64,000 nt of DNA from CAIKZZ01 sp036742455 (GCA_036742455.1 DAINQU010000004.1:1-64000), one strand, 5' to 3'. Shown: positions 35,791-44,524, counted from the stretch's first letter. A program made the numbers and translations. Notes: generated by a model not told the origin, from the letters alone.

Positions 35791-37308
35791 TCAGTCGCGG
35801 TAGTGCGCGCGATGGCGCGAGTCGAGGCGTTGAGCCTCGACCGGTAATTCACCCAGTTGCAAGTAATAGGAACGATTCGACTCAGAGCCGTACCCTTCCA
35901 TCGTGTCAGGATTGACGATGAGATGCTGCGTGAGCGACGACCAATAATGAAGTGTCCCCTTGCCTTGTTGCGCCAGGGTGGCTGCTATCTTTGCGAGTTC
36001 CGAAGGCTCCGGTTGCGCTTCCATTTCCAGTTCCACGCAATGTGGCGTGGCGGTGTCGTGCGCGTCGCAGGGGACCGTCCCGTCTAGCCGAAACGCAAAT
36101 TGATGTTGAATGACCGCATTCGGTATGCCTTGCAGTGGCAGGGAGAGCGTCATCGTCATGTTCTGCCCCACCTTTAGCGTACTGCCGATCCAAATCGACG
36201 TGGTGAGCGCGTGATTCTCCGCCTCTTCATTTTCCATCGACGCTTTCGAAAATTTCGCGGCGAGGTACTTGGGTAGGTTCTTTTCTAAGTCGGCCCGCCG
36301 TGGACTGTCGGCAGCGACCTCTGATCGAACGAACGCGTCCGCGGCCTCGCGGATATGAGCGATAAATCCATCGTAGTTGCTGAACCCGATGAATGCACCG
36401 TCCGCCGCGATATCGATAGGCGGAATACTGGCGCCTACTTCCTGCACAAAATGCGCGAGATGCGCGTCGGCATCATCGTCGGAGAAGGCCGAGCGTGACT
36501 GGATCGAAACATCCTTGACGGTTTGCCGGAATCCACCGTCGCTACGCTTTTCGATCAGTTCTTGATGGCTCTGATCAAAGGTCTTGGCAACCGGTGCGCC
36601 GCTACTGTACGACGTCAACACGACGGTGGAGTCATCATCGATCGTGGCGGGATGCCACTGGAATCGGAACGTCACCGGCTTGTGTGCCGGCGCGGCGGGC
36701 AGCTTGTCGGCGGCGGCTTTGGCCCAGCTGGCAAGGATTTGGCGATTATCGTCACCGTCGGCTTGCAAGCCGTGCGCATCGTCCACGGCGATGGCAGATT
36801 CCAGATAGCCGACGGTGTCCTCGTCGTCCTGGAGCAAATGGCTGTAGTGCGCGACGTCAAAGCGCAAAAGGGCCTCACTGTCGTAGTCGTGTTGGCGTAC
36901 TGCGACCTCGAGCCCTTGCAGCGCTTTGTCGCGCGCGTCTTCGGTTTCCCGGGTAAGGTCTTCGTCATTACCCGCGCATTGTCCCCGTCCGAACGCCAAC
37001 GTAGCCTCCAGACGCCAGCGCTGTACCTCATGATGGGGCAACAACACGACATACGGGTTTTGCTCGTAGAGTGCCGCTTCGGCGGCGGCACGGGACTGGT
37101 GCTCCGCACAGTCCGATTCAAAAGCTTCGGCATAAGCCGCTGCACGGAGGCGGTGCAGGTCGATGCTGGCGGGAAAGTTGGGGCCTTGATCGCCAATGGC
37201 CGCCTGTTCGGCGTCTAGGGCCGCAAGTTTCTCGGCCAGCGTTTGCGCGGCGACGCCGCCGGCAACGCCCACACACAACCCAGTCACGACAACGGCGCGT
37301 TTAATCAC
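35791..37308 (-). CDS. Exported protein of unknown function, coupled to an M28 peptidase
   Basis: A 505-aa protein with a clear signal peptide (MIKRAVVVTGLCVGVAGGVAA, likely cut before QTLAEK). It starts with GTG inside the stop of the upstream peptidase gene (GTGA overlap). The mature part is rich in Asp, Glu, Ala and His. Residues about 25-190 look helical and possibly repeat-like (RLRAAAYAEAFESDCAEHQ, RDKALQGLEVAVRQHDYD). The C-terminal half is beta-rich with two cysteines in VPCDAHDTATPHCVELEM that could form a disulfide. I recognise no family. Coupling and co-export with the peptidase suggest a periplasmic partner, chaperone or substrate-handling protein. Confidence 0.72.
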   Translation of the reverse strand: MIKRAVVVTGLCVGVAGGVAAQTLAEKLAALDAEQAAIGDQGPNFPASIDLHRLRAAAYAEAFESDCAEHQSRAAAEAALYEQNPYVVLLPHHEVQRWRLEATLAFGRGQCAGNDEDLTRETEDARDKALQGLEVAVRQHDYDSEALLRFDVAHYSHLLQDDEDTVGYLESAIAVDDAHGLQADGDDNRQILASWAKAAADKLPAAPAHKPVTFRFQWHPATIDDDSTVVLTSYSSGAPVAKTFDQSHQELIEKRSDGGFRQTVKDVSIQSRSAFSDDDADAHLAHFVQEVGASIPPIDIAADGAFIGFSNYDGFIAHIREAADAFVRSEVAADSPRRADLEKNLPKYLAAKFSKASMENEEAENHALTTSIWIGSTLKVGQNMTMTLSLPLQGIPNAVIQHQFAFRLDGTVPCDAHDTATPHCVELEMEAQPEPSELAKIAATLAQQGKGTLHYWSSLTQHLIVNPDTMEGYGSESNRSYYLQLGELPVEAQRLDSRHRAHYRD

Positions 37309-38498
37309 TTGGCTTCCTCAACGGTGGTGCCCACGAGGCGGGCAATCGCGCCGAGGGTGGTTTGAGCGGCATTCAGGCCCAGTCGGAAATCGGCGTCGCT
37401 GAAGGTCGTGTAGAGATCCGTGGGCTGGTGCCAATGCGGATCGGAACCCGCGCCGATCTCTCGGCCTCGCTCATTCTCGCGCAGACTGATGGAGGGCACC
37501 AGATCCATGAACGGCACGCTGTCGGTGTTGGTCATGTGCGGCCCCACGGCCGCGGGATAGTCGGTGGCGTAGGCCTCGTTGGCCGCCTGAAAGGCGAACG
37601 CTAAGCGCATCGCGCCGTCCGATTGGCGGGAATGGGATTGGAATTCGATATTGACGTCGGCTTCTCGCCGTTGGGTGGCGGCGACGGTACCGTCCGCTGC
37701 TGGCATGCCGTGATCGAACAGCATCATGTCGTGCTGCACCATCCCAAGCCACCGCGGCTCGGGGTAGTGATGGGAGCCCGGTGGATCCTCCCGCCCCTGC
37801 AAGTCGCGCCGTTGAGCAACGTAGGCGTACGCACCGTCAAGGCCGGTTTCTTCGTTATTCCAGAAGACGAAACGAATGGAGCGGTCGGTGTGCACCGTCG
37901 GATCTGAGAAGAGCCGCGCCAATGCCAACACGATGGCTGACCCGGAGGCGTCGTCGTTGGCCGCTTCGCCCCACCCGTGGCCATCCATGTGCGCACCGAC
38001 GATGTACATCTCGTCCGGGTGTCCGGTACCGATCTTGGTGCACATCACCTCTTGCCGCGGTCCCGGGGTGGATGGCTCCGCATTCAAGTGTCTCAGTTGA
38101 GCGTCGGGCTGCCGCGACGGGTCTTCGTTGACGCCGGTCGGCGCTTTCGGCCCACGGTAGCGACCACCCCCGACGGTGGGGTTGGGGACGTCGCCTTTGG
38201 GAGGACCGCTCGGGCGTTCCCGCGCTTTCGGGTCGAAGGTGTAGTTGAGGCGCGTGATGTCGCTGCAGCCGTAGGCACGAAGCTGGGACTCGAGCCAGTC
38301 GATCGCGGCCCGGTTCCGAGCGGTTCCTTCCCGGCGGTCGCCAAACCGGGTCAGCGCCAAGATGTCCTCTTTATAGTGTTCGAGATCGAGACGTTCGACC
38401 AACGACCGGATGGGGTCACGTGGGGAGTCTGCCTGGGCCAGCGCGGCTAAGCAGAGACACAAGGCCCCGGCGGGGAGGTGGCGTATCAACGGCAACAT
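37305..38498 (-). CDS. Exported M28-family zinc peptidase
   Basis: A 397-aa protein with signal peptide MLPLIRHLPAGALCLCLAAL then AQA. The co-catalytic two-zinc site of family M28 is visible as IVGAHMDGHGWGEAANDDASGSA (His and bridging Asp), NNEETGLDGA (Glu-Glu), and a later His in GPHMTNTDSVPFMDLVPS. It removes N-terminal residues from peptides or is a glutaminyl-cyclase-like relative. The HxD motif and adjacent Glu-Glu favour a peptidase. The residues 102-128 stretch is a Gly/Pro-rich insert. ATG 38498 has GGGAG seven bases upstream. It is the first gene of a two-gene operon. Confidence 0.87.
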   Translation of the reverse strand: MLPLIRHLPAGALCLCLAALAQADSPRDPIRSLVERLDLEHYKEDILALTRFGDRREGTARNRAAIDWLESQLRAYGCSDITRLNYTFDPKARERPSGPPKGDVPNPTVGGGRYRGPKAPTGVNEDPSRQPDAQLRHLNAEPSTPGPRQEVMCTKIGTGHPDEMYIVGAHMDGHGWGEAANDDASGSAIVLALARLFSDPTVHTDRSIRFVFWNNEETGLDGAYAYVAQRRDLQGREDPPGSHHYPEPRWLGMVQHDMMLFDHGMPAADGTVAATQRREADVNIEFQSHSRQSDGAMRLAFAFQAANEAYATDYPAAVGPHMTNTDSVPFMDLVPSISLRENERGREIGAGSDPHWHQPTDLYTTFSDADFRLGLNAAQTTLGAIARLVGTTVEEAK

Positions 38499-38872
38499 CG
38501 GTGGACTCCCGAGTAAAGACGAAATAGGACGGTACACCGAAGGGAGTGTCCGTGGCGATGTCGGCGCGCAAAACGAAGTTCAATTACCGAACAACGATTC
38601 TTCAAAAAATGTTTAAACGCAGGAACCATAACGATAAAAACTATAAAAACGTTAATAAAAAATTCGCATAAAACGCTATTGCATTGAGCTGAAAATGGCC
38701 CTTTTCATGCGCTTGGAAGTGATGCCGTCAACTCATGCTCCGTCTGGCCCTCGTCAGTGATGGATCGTCGAGACACTCTCTATAACCGACTGTTTCGCAT
38801 GCACTCGTTCAGAGGCGCCATCCGGCGCCAGCGAGGCGCTATGCTCCGTCTAGTCGAATAATGAGATGAACC
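38499..38872. other. AT-rich intergenic region between divergent genes
   Basis: About 370 bases without a supported gene. Bases about 38560-38690 are strikingly AT-rich against the GC-rich surroundings, with repeated ATAAAAAC-like units at about 38630-38660. A weak -10-like TATAAC is at 38781-38786 ahead of the PhzF gene. The region probably carries the promoters of the M28 operon and the PhzF gene and would suit a nucleoid-associated protein. Confidence 0.5.
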
Positions 38873-39766
38873 ATGCGCCGCTACGTCACCGTTGATGTGT
38901 TCACGGATCAGCCGTTTTGTGGGAATCCCCTGGCCGTCGTGTTGGACGCTGACGGGCTGACGACGGCACAGATGCAAGCGATTGCCACCGAATTTAACTA
39001 CTCGGAAACGACATTCGTCTTGCCGCCGCAGAACCCCGAGCACACCGCCGAGGTTCGGATCTTCACGCCGACGATGGAGGTCCCCTTCGCCGGTCACCCG
39101 AACGTGGGGACTGCGTTGGTGCTCGCGGGCGAATGGCAGGCAGCCGGACGCGCCCTCCCCTCCTCCTTTGTGTTCGAGGAACGGGCCGGACGGGTTCCCG
39201 TGCGCCTCCAGTGCGAGGACGGCCGTGCGATTGGGGCCGAGTTGACGGCGCCGCAGGCGTTGCAGGTCGGAGCAACGCTGAGCGCGGAGGACGCCGCGGC
39301 TGCCGTTGGACTGAGCGTGGCGTCCATCGTCACGGACACGCATCAGCCGGTGGTGGCGTCCGTCGGGCTGCCGTTCCTCATCGTCGAGGTGGCCTCGCGG
39401 GAGGCCCTGCGTCAGGCCATGGGCGATTACGCGATCCACGATCGCCTGTTGCGAGCGGTCGGCGCCGAGGGTGTGTATGCCTACGTGCGCGCGCCCGGCC
39501 GTTGCGCTCTGGATGCCCGGATGTTTGCGCCGCTGGATAAGGTGCCGGAGGACCCGGCGACGGGCAGCGCGACCGTTGCGGCCATTGCGCTCTTAGCCAC
39601 CCTGGAGGGCGGCGACGGCGAATGTCAGTGGCCGGTCGTCCAAGGCGAGGACATGGGGCGCCGCTCGACGCTGTCCGGGCGCACGGTCATGGAGGCGGGC
39701 CAGCTGCGCTCCGTACACGTGGCGGGCGGCGCGGTTGAAGTAATGCGCGGCACGATCCGCGTGTAG
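38873..39766 (+). CDS. PhzF-family isomerase/epimerase
   Basis: A 297-aa protein of the PhzF family (diaminopimelate-epimerase fold). The N-terminal YVTVDVFTDQPFCGNPLAVV block is diagnostic. The catalytic glutamate is E45 in NYSETTFVLPP, the same position as in PhzF. VPFAGHPNVGTALVL and DPATGSATVAAIALL are the other family motifs. Most members outside phenazine producers have unknown substrates, and no other phenazine gene is present here. It is followed after 31 bases by the NnrU gene on the same strand. Confidence 0.92.
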   Translation: MRRYVTVDVFTDQPFCGNPLAVVLDADGLTTAQMQAIATEFNYSETTFVLPPQNPEHTAEVRIFTPTMEVPFAGHPNVGTALVLAGEWQAAGRALPSSFVFEERAGRVPVRLQCEDGRAIGAELTAPQALQVGATLSAEDAAAAVGLSVASIVTDTHQPVVASVGLPFLIVEVASREALRQAMGDYAIHDRLLRAVGAEGVYAYVRAPGRCALDARMFAPLDKVPEDPATGSATVAAIALLATLEGGDGECQWPVVQGEDMGRRSTLSGRTVMEAGQLRSVHVAGGAVEVMRGTIRV

Positions 39767-39797
39767 TCTGGGGCTCTACGGTACGGAGGATGACGTC

Positions 39798-40373
39798 ATG
39801 ACGACATTATTGATCGGGCTCGTGGTGTTCTTGGGCATTCATTCCGTGGGCATCGTCGCATCGGGCTGGCGCGATACTATCGCCGAGCGCATCGGACTCG
39901 CTGCGTGGCGCGGCGTCTATTCGATCATCGCCTTGGTGGGCCTCATCCTGATCATTCGCGGGTATGCGGATGCCCGGCAGTCACCGGAGGTGCTGTGGAT
40001 TGCGCCGCTGCCGTTACGGCATCTGGCCGCCGTGCTGCTGCTCCCGGTCTTTCCGGCCCTCATTGCCGCCTACCTACCCGGTCGGCTGCGAACGGTGTTG
40101 AAGCATCCGATGCTGGTCGCCGTCAAAGCATGGGCGTTGGCGCACCTTATGGTCGTGGGCACCCTCGCCTCCACGGTGATGTTCGGCGGGATATTGGCGT
40201 GGGCCGTGCTGGATCGAATCTCGCTGAAGCGTCGGGTGGTACGGCCCATTCGCTCGCTGCCCGAATCGCCGTGGAACGACGTGATCGCGATCGGTCTCGG
40301 TCTCGCGCTCTACGGGTTTTTCGTTCTGAAGGGGCACTGGCTCCTCATCGGCGTTGCCCCCTTCCCCGACTGA
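39798..40373 (+). CDS. NnrU-family membrane protein
   Basis: A 191-aa integral membrane protein with about five to six hydrophobic helices. The N-terminus (LLIGLVVFLGIHSVGIVASGWRD), LAAWRGVYSIIALVGLILIIRGY, and the HLMVVGTLASTVMFGGILAW block with its conserved His fit the NnrU family. NnrU is linked to nitrite and nitric oxide reduction in denitrifiers, and the helices resemble those of methyltransferase-like isoprenylcysteine proteins. No denitrification gene is seen here. GGAGG precedes the ATG at good spacing. Confidence 0.87.
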   Translation: MTTLLIGLVVFLGIHSVGIVASGWRDTIAERIGLAAWRGVYSIIALVGLILIIRGYADARQSPEVLWIAPLPLRHLAAVLLLPVFPALIAAYLPGRLRTVLKHPMLVAVKAWALAHLMVVGTLASTVMFGGILAWAVLDRISLKRRVVRPIRSLPESPWNDVIAIGLGLALYGFFVLKGHWLLIGVAPFPD

Positions 40374-40385
40374 CCCATCCCGTGT

Positions 40386-40418
40386 CGCTGACGTCGCCGA
40401 CCGGTGGCGGCGTCAGCG
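40386..40418. terminator. Hairpin in the NnrU/GNAT convergent gap
   Basis: CGCTGACG (40386-40393) pairs with CGTCAGCG (40411-40418). After one T-G wobble, CGCC (40395-40398) pairs with GGCG (40406-40409), leaving a 7-nt loop. The right arm overlaps the stop of the GNAT gene. There is no T-tract, so it may be a bidirectional attenuating hairpin and not a classic terminator. Confidence 0.4.
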
Positions 40419-41123
40419 GCAGTCTTGCAGTCGACGCCGTTGTCGGCCGGAGGCGTCAAAGTTGTCCGGCGAAAGCCACGCCTCGTACGCGGCCTTCAGC
40501 GCCGGCCACTCCCGGTCGAGGATTGAAAACCACGCCGTGTCGCGAGTACGGCCTTTGTAGACCATAGCTTGGCGGAAGATCCCCTCGAACTGGAACCCAA
40601 AGCGCTCAGCCGCGTGCCGAGAGGGCGCGTTCAGGGCGTCGCACTTCCATTCGAATCGGCGATAACCCAGTTCGTCGAAGACGCGGGACATGAACAGCGC
40701 CAGCAATTCGGTCGCCATGCGGGTGCGCTGCAGCAACGGGGAAAACGTCACGTGGCCGATCTCGATGGCCCCGTGGGTCGGGTCGATCCGCATGAGTGCC
40801 GCGTGACCGACGCCTTTGCCGGTGGACACGTCGATCACCGCATGGTGCAACGGGTCCGTGCTCGTTGCCATCTGTTCAATGCGCGCCGTCATGTCCTCGA
40901 GCGACTCCGGGCGCTCCACGAACAGATAGGTAAACGCGCGCCCGTCCGGCGCCAATTGAAAGGCGTCGTAAAGATCTTGCGCGTGATGGGCGCCGATCCG
41001 CTCCAGCCGACAGTACCGCCCGATTATCGGCGTTAAGGGTGGGAGTGGCCGGGGCGTGAAATCCGGCACGGGGCAACCGACGGGTTGCCCGTGCGCGTTG
41101 GTTCGCGTCGACGCGTCCGTCAT
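40413..41123 (-). CDS. GNAT-family acetyltransferase (RimJ/RimL type)
   Basis: A 236-aa cytoplasmic protein. Residues about 30-200 form the RimL-like GNAT fold: GRYCRLERIGAHHAQDLYDAF, GVGHAALMRIDPTHGAIEIGHVTFSPLLQRTRMATELLALF with the acetyl-CoA loop, and LGYRRFEWKCDALNAPSRHAAERFGFQFEGIFRQAM. This long form resembles acetyltransferases of small molecules or antibiotics as well as ribosomal proteins. The start ATG 41123 overlaps the stop of the YecA gene (ATGA), which fixes the start and indicates cotranscription. The longer frame to 41252 is a shadow of the YecA gene. Confidence 0.87.
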   Translation of the reverse strand: MTDASTRTNAHGQPVGCPVPDFTPRPLPPLTPIIGRYCRLERIGAHHAQDLYDAFQLAPDGRAFTYLFVERPESLEDMTARIEQMATSTDPLHHAVIDVSTGKGVGHAALMRIDPTHGAIEIGHVTFSPLLQRTRMATELLALFMSRVFDELGYRRFEWKCDALNAPSRHAAERFGFQFEGIFRQAMVYKGRTRDTAWFSILDREWPALKAAYEAWLSPDNFDASGRQRRRLQDCR

Positions 41124-41743
41124 GCCTGCGCGGCACCCGCTTTCGCCGCTTCTCGCTCTTCGCGGAACGAGTCGTAGGCAAGCATGAATGCGGCGGCCAT
41201 CGTGGCGACCAGGTCGTCCGCCTCGTCTTCGCTCAGCGGCGACTGCGGCCACTCCGGATCGCTCGCGCCCGCAACCAAGGGAATGGACGGCATCAGGGCT
41301 TCCTCGCCCTCCTGCTCGGCATCGGCTTCCTCAGCGCTGAACAGTTCGTCCCAGCGCTCCGGCGCAAAGTCCATGCCGATTAAAAAGCCGATGGCCCATT
41401 CGCGGCCCAGCACGCCGTCCTCGGATCCCTCGAAAATGACCGGCGAGGGTCCGTCTTCGGACTCGACGGCGGATACGATCGAATTCCAGTGCTGCGTAAG
41501 TAGCTCCAGCGCTTCGTCTTTCTCGGTGACGTCGTCCAGCACGCTCGATTCCCCGATGCCGCCGCCGAATACGACAGGCAAATAATCGGAGGGCGCAACG
41601 ATCTTGGGGCTCGCGATGAGCGCGCTGAAAAAGCCGTCGAGCGCTTCGAGGGACAGGGAATCCTGTTCGGAGTACTGGTCCAGAATCGCCGAGAGGCGGT
41701 CGAGCTGGTCCTGCGTGAGGCTAGTCGAGGTCGTGTCGTTCAT
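41120..41743 (-). CDS. UPF0149 (YecA-type) family protein
   Basis: A 207-aa acidic protein with the YecA/UPF0149 pattern: LDQYSEQDSLSLEALDGFFSALIASP at the N-terminus, then EWAIGFLIGMDFAPERWDELF in the middle. The C-terminal cysteine-rich SecC-like motif present in some YecA proteins is absent. The function of the family is unknown; a metal-binding or chaperone role has been suggested for relatives. It is the first gene of a two-gene unit with the GNAT enzyme. Confidence 0.85.
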   Translation of the reverse strand: MNDTTSTSLTQDQLDRLSAILDQYSEQDSLSLEALDGFFSALIASPKIVAPSDYLPVVFGGGIGESSVLDDVTEKDEALELLTQHWNSIVSAVESEDGPSPVIFEGSEDGVLGREWAIGFLIGMDFAPERWDELFSAEEADAEQEGEEALMPSIPLVAGASDPEWPQSPLSEDEADDLVATMAAAFMLAYDSFREEREAAKAGAAQA

Positions 41744-41987
41744 CGGAATCTGCCGGTGGGAAGGTAGGGCGCACTCTACCGATGCCGCGTGTCGCCCGAT
41801 AGCGCATTTTCGTACAAAGTTTCGAATGCGCTGTCCGGGAGTGACTCGGCCGTCGGCCGGAGGGTTATGTGTTGAGTCCCAGAGGGGATCCGCCCGAGGG
41901 CGCGGTTGCCCCGGTCGTGAGGCCGAGAAGGCTTGCTGGAGGAGCCTCTACCCGGCGCGCTGTCGGGCATTGCGAGGCCGAATTTTC

Positions 41988-42011
41988 TGGCATATGCTTA
42001 AGCATATGCCA
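41988..42011. promoter_or_regulatory. Perfect 24-bp palindrome overlapping the vapB start (probable operator)
   Basis: The 12 bases 41988-41999 (TGGCATATGCTT) are the exact reverse complement of 42000-42011. The palindrome contains both candidate ATG codons for the antitoxin (41994 and 42006). VapB proteins of the AbrB/SpoVT fold bind palindromes at their own promoter, so this is the likely autoregulatory site. Its position at the start codon suggests a leaderless or near-leaderless transcript. Confidence 0.7.
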
Positions 42012-42266
42012 ATAGAATCAGACAGTAACGGAACTGGCGCTGTACGCTACGTTCGGTTGTTCCGGAACGGCCGGAACCAAGCGGTACGCATTCCGAGGGA
42101 ATTTGAGTTCGATACGGACGAAGCCGTCTTGCGCCGCGAAGGCGATTCGCTGCTCCTGACCCCGGTCCGACCGAAGTCCCTCCTCGCCGCGCTGGCGCGG
42201 CTGGAGCGCCTTGATGAATCGTTCGTGCTCGTCGACGATCCAAAGCCGGAAACGGTCACGGTGTAA
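42006..42266 (+). CDS. vapB: VapB-type antitoxin (AbrB/SpoVT fold)
   Basis: An 86-aa protein. The N-terminal DNA-binding swapped-hairpin signature is VRLFRNGRNQAVRIPREFEF, followed by an LRREGDSLLLTP strand and a C-terminal helix (LLAALARLERLDESF) that typically binds the PIN toxin. The start is either ATG 42006 or ATG 41994. Neither has a ribosome-binding site because the region is occupied by the 24-bp palindrome. The toxin gene begins two bases after the stop (TAACGATG), so both are translated together. Confidence 0.9.
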   Translation: MPIESDSNGTGAVRYVRLFRNGRNQAVRIPREFEFDTDEAVLRREGDSLLLTPVRPKSLLAALARLERLDESFVLVDDPKPETVTV

Positions 42267-42268
42267 CG

Positions 42269-42697
42269 ATGGCCTATCTTCTGGACACCGGATTATTGAC
42301 TGCACTCATTCGCGATCCGGCCGGTCCACTGGCGCGTCGAATTGCGGCGGTCGGCGAGCGTCAGGTGGCGACCTCGGCCATCATCGCGGGCGAACTCCGC
42401 TACGCGGTTGAAGGCAGAGGATCGGTACGGATGCGCTCGGCCGTGGAGCTGGTGCTGAATGGACTCGACATTTTGGCGCTCGAACCGGGCGTGGATCGTC
42501 ATTATTGCGAGATCCGCCGGGACTTGGAGCGGTTAAGACTGCCCTTTGGGGCCAACGACCTGTGGATTGCGGCGCAAGCACGCTTTGGCGGACACATATT
42601 GGTCACGCCGGCGGATCGCGAATTCCGACGAATCAAAGGGTTGCTGGTCGAAAATTGGACCCTCGATGCGCACCTGGCGGTCGCCACCCCACCGTAG
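42269..42697 (+). CDS. vapC: VapC-type PIN-domain ribonuclease toxin
   Basis: A 142-aa PIN domain. The four acidic active-site residues are D6 (LLDTG), E42 (IIAGELRYAV), D97 (FGANDLWIAA) and D116 (VTPADREFRRI). VapC toxins cut initiator tRNA or ribosomal RNA when free of antitoxin. The common DTN at the first motif is DTG here. No other part is altered, so it should be active. It follows vapB with a two-base gap. The next gene downstream converges from the other strand with only 14 bases between. Confidence 0.92.
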   Translation: MAYLLDTGLLTALIRDPAGPLARRIAAVGERQVATSAIIAGELRYAVEGRGSVRMRSAVELVLNGLDILALEPGVDRHYCEIRRDLERLRLPFGANDLWIAAQARFGGHILVTPADREFRRIKGLLVENWTLDAHLAVATPP

Positions 42698-42711
42698 CCG
42701 TTCAACCGACA

Positions 42712-43980
42712 TTAAGGCTGGCTGGCCAACACCCGCCCTCGGCACTCGCCGAAGCCGATTCCACGGAATCCGTCCCGTTCACAGCGCGCCCGCAACACCA
42801 CCTCGTCACCGTCTTCGAGGAACGTTCGGGTTTCGCCATTCGGCAGTTGTAAGGGCTTTTTCCCGCCGTGGCTCAATTCCAGCAATGATCCGCCCTGCTC
42901 GGGCGCTGGACCCGATAACGTGCCGGTGCCGAGTAGATCGCCTGGCGAAAGATTGCACCCGTTGACGGTGTGGTGAGCGACCAGTTGACCGATCGTCCAG
43001 TAGGCGTCCTGACTGTTCGATTGACTGATGATGACGTCGTCGAGCCCATCGGCGCGCATGCGTGGCGTGGTGAGTGCGACGCACAGCCGAATATCCAGCG
43101 CACCCTCTCGCCGGTTCTGAAAGCTTTCCAAATAAGGCAGCGGTTCGGGATCGCCGACTGGCCGGGTGAAGGCGGCCCTATAGGGCGCGAGTGCCTCCAA
43201 CGTGACGATCCACGGCGAGAGCGTCGTCGCGAAGTTCTTAGCCAAAAATGGCCCGAGCGGCTGGTACTCCCACCCTTGGATATCGCGCGCGCTCCAGTCA
43301 TTCAGGAGCGTAATCCCGACCACGTGCGCTTCCGCGTCGTCGATGGCAACGCGCTGCCCCAGCGCATTACCGGGTCCGATCACTATGCCGAGCTCCAGTT
43401 CGTAGTCCAGGCGACGCGTCGGCGCGAGCATGGGCTCGTCGACGTGGGGTGGCTTCACTTGACCGAGCGGTCGGTGAAAGGCGGTGCCGGACGGAACTAA
43501 CGACGAGGCCCGACCGTGGTAGCCAATGGGTACCCACTTGTAGTTGGGCAGCAGCGGGTTGTCGGGGCGGAACAAAGAGCCCACTGTCACGGCGTGGTGT
43601 ATGCCCGAGTAGAAGTCCGTGTAATCGCGAGTGTCACACGGCAAGCCGAGTTCAACATCGGAGATGGCCCGCAGATGCGGTGCCAAGGCGGCCTGTTCGG
43701 CACTGCCCTGCCGAAGCGCTGCCGATAGGGCATGCCGAAGTGTTTGACGCGCCGATGCGCTGAGTTGCAGCACGTCGAGGATGTCGGGACTCGGGATAAA
43801 ACCCGCGCCGCACAAGTCCAGCAGTTGATCACCGATGGCGATCGCGGCGCGCCAAGGTCCGGTCGACCCCCGCTCGCGCCAGCGACCGAACGGGAGGTTC
43901 TGAATCGGAAAATCCGTGTCGCTGCGGTTGGCGGATTCCACCCAACTGCGCAAGGTCGGGTCGTGCGTCGCGTCAATCAC
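42712..43980 (-). CDS. fahA: Fumarylacetoacetase
   Basis: A 422-aa enzyme that hydrolyses fumarylacetoacetate to fumarate and acetoacetate, the last step of tyrosine/homogentisate degradation. Diagnostic stretches are THDPTLRSWVESANRSDTDF, DFYSGIHHAVTVGSLFRPDN with the catalytic His, YELELGIVIGPGNALGQ, and NDWSARDIQGWEYQPLGPFL. The GTG at 43980 is chosen because the family begins with this DATHDP region and the codon overlaps the VOC gene stop. ATG 44007 is an alternative. It is the last gene of a five-gene leftward operon. A homogentisate 1,2-dioxygenase is not present in this window. Confidence 0.93.
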   Translation of the reverse strand: MIDATHDPTLRSWVESANRSDTDFPIQNLPFGRWRERGSTGPWRAAIAIGDQLLDLCGAGFIPSPDILDVLQLSASARQTLRHALSAALRQGSAEQAALAPHLRAISDVELGLPCDTRDYTDFYSGIHHAVTVGSLFRPDNPLLPNYKWVPIGYHGRASSLVPSGTAFHRPLGQVKPPHVDEPMLAPTRRLDYELELGIVIGPGNALGQRVAIDDAEAHVVGITLLNDWSARDIQGWEYQPLGPFLAKNFATTLSPWIVTLEALAPYRAAFTRPVGDPEPLPYLESFQNRREGALDIRLCVALTTPRMRADGLDDVIISQSNSQDAYWTIGQLVAHHTVNGCNLSPGDLLGTGTLSGPAPEQGGSLLELSHGGKKPLQLPNGETRTFLEDGDEVVLRARCERDGFRGIGFGECRGRVLASQP

Positions 43981-44524
43981 GGGGAGTGGCCTCGAACTCT
44001 TTGGCATGGGCAAATGCGCCGAGTTTGGGAGCGCGCTTAGTCCGCGACCATTCCGATAGCATCTCCCATTTTACCGCGTCGAGCTGTCGCTCGATCTCAG
44101 CCGCGTTCGGGTCGGGGCAGGCGATTTCGAGTCGATGCCCGTTGGGGTCGAAAAAGTAAATCGAGTGGAACGCGCCGTGATCCGTCACCCCTAAGACCGA
44201 TACGCCGTTAGCCTCCAGATGCGCCTTAAACGACAGAAGCTCCTCGCGTGTATTGACCTTGAATGCCAGATGCTGAACCCAGGACGGCGTATTGGGATCG
44301 TGACCCATCTCGGGCTTGGTCGGTAATTCAAAGAAGGCGAGTACGTTGCCGTTGCCGGCATCCAAAAAGATGTGCATGTACGGATCCGGTTCCTTGGTTG
44401 ACGGAACGCGGTCTTCGGCAAAGGCCAACAGATATTTCATGCCTAACATGCGCTCGTACCAGCGCACGGTCTCTTCGGCATCTTTGCAGCGATAGGCAAC
44501 GTGGTGTATGCGGTCGATGTTCAT
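43973..44524 (-). CDS. VOC-family (glyoxalase/extradiol dioxygenase fold) protein
   Basis: A 183-aa protein with two beta-alpha-beta-beta-beta modules of the vicinal oxygen chelate fold. Probable metal ligands are H8 (IHHVAYRC), E66 (LAFFELP), H85 (WVQHLAFKV) and E133 (NGHRLEIACPD), the set expected of a divalent-metal enzyme of the glyoxalase or small dioxygenase kind. The tail after residue 145 is helical. It overlaps the end of the DUF2783 gene (ATGA). Being between a ring hydroxylase and fumarylacetoacetase, it is a candidate for ring opening or isomerisation, which is inference. Start ATG 44524 is fixed by the overlap. Confidence 0.82.
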   Translation of the reverse strand: MNIDRIHHVAYRCKDAEETVRWYERMLGMKYLLAFAEDRVPSTKEPDPYMHIFLDAGNGNVLAFFELPTKPEMGHDPNTPSWVQHLAFKVNTREELLSFKAHLEANGVSVLGVTDHGAFHSIYFFDPNGHRLEIACPDPNAAEIERQLDAVKWEMLSEWSRTKRAPKLGAFAHAKEFEATPRD

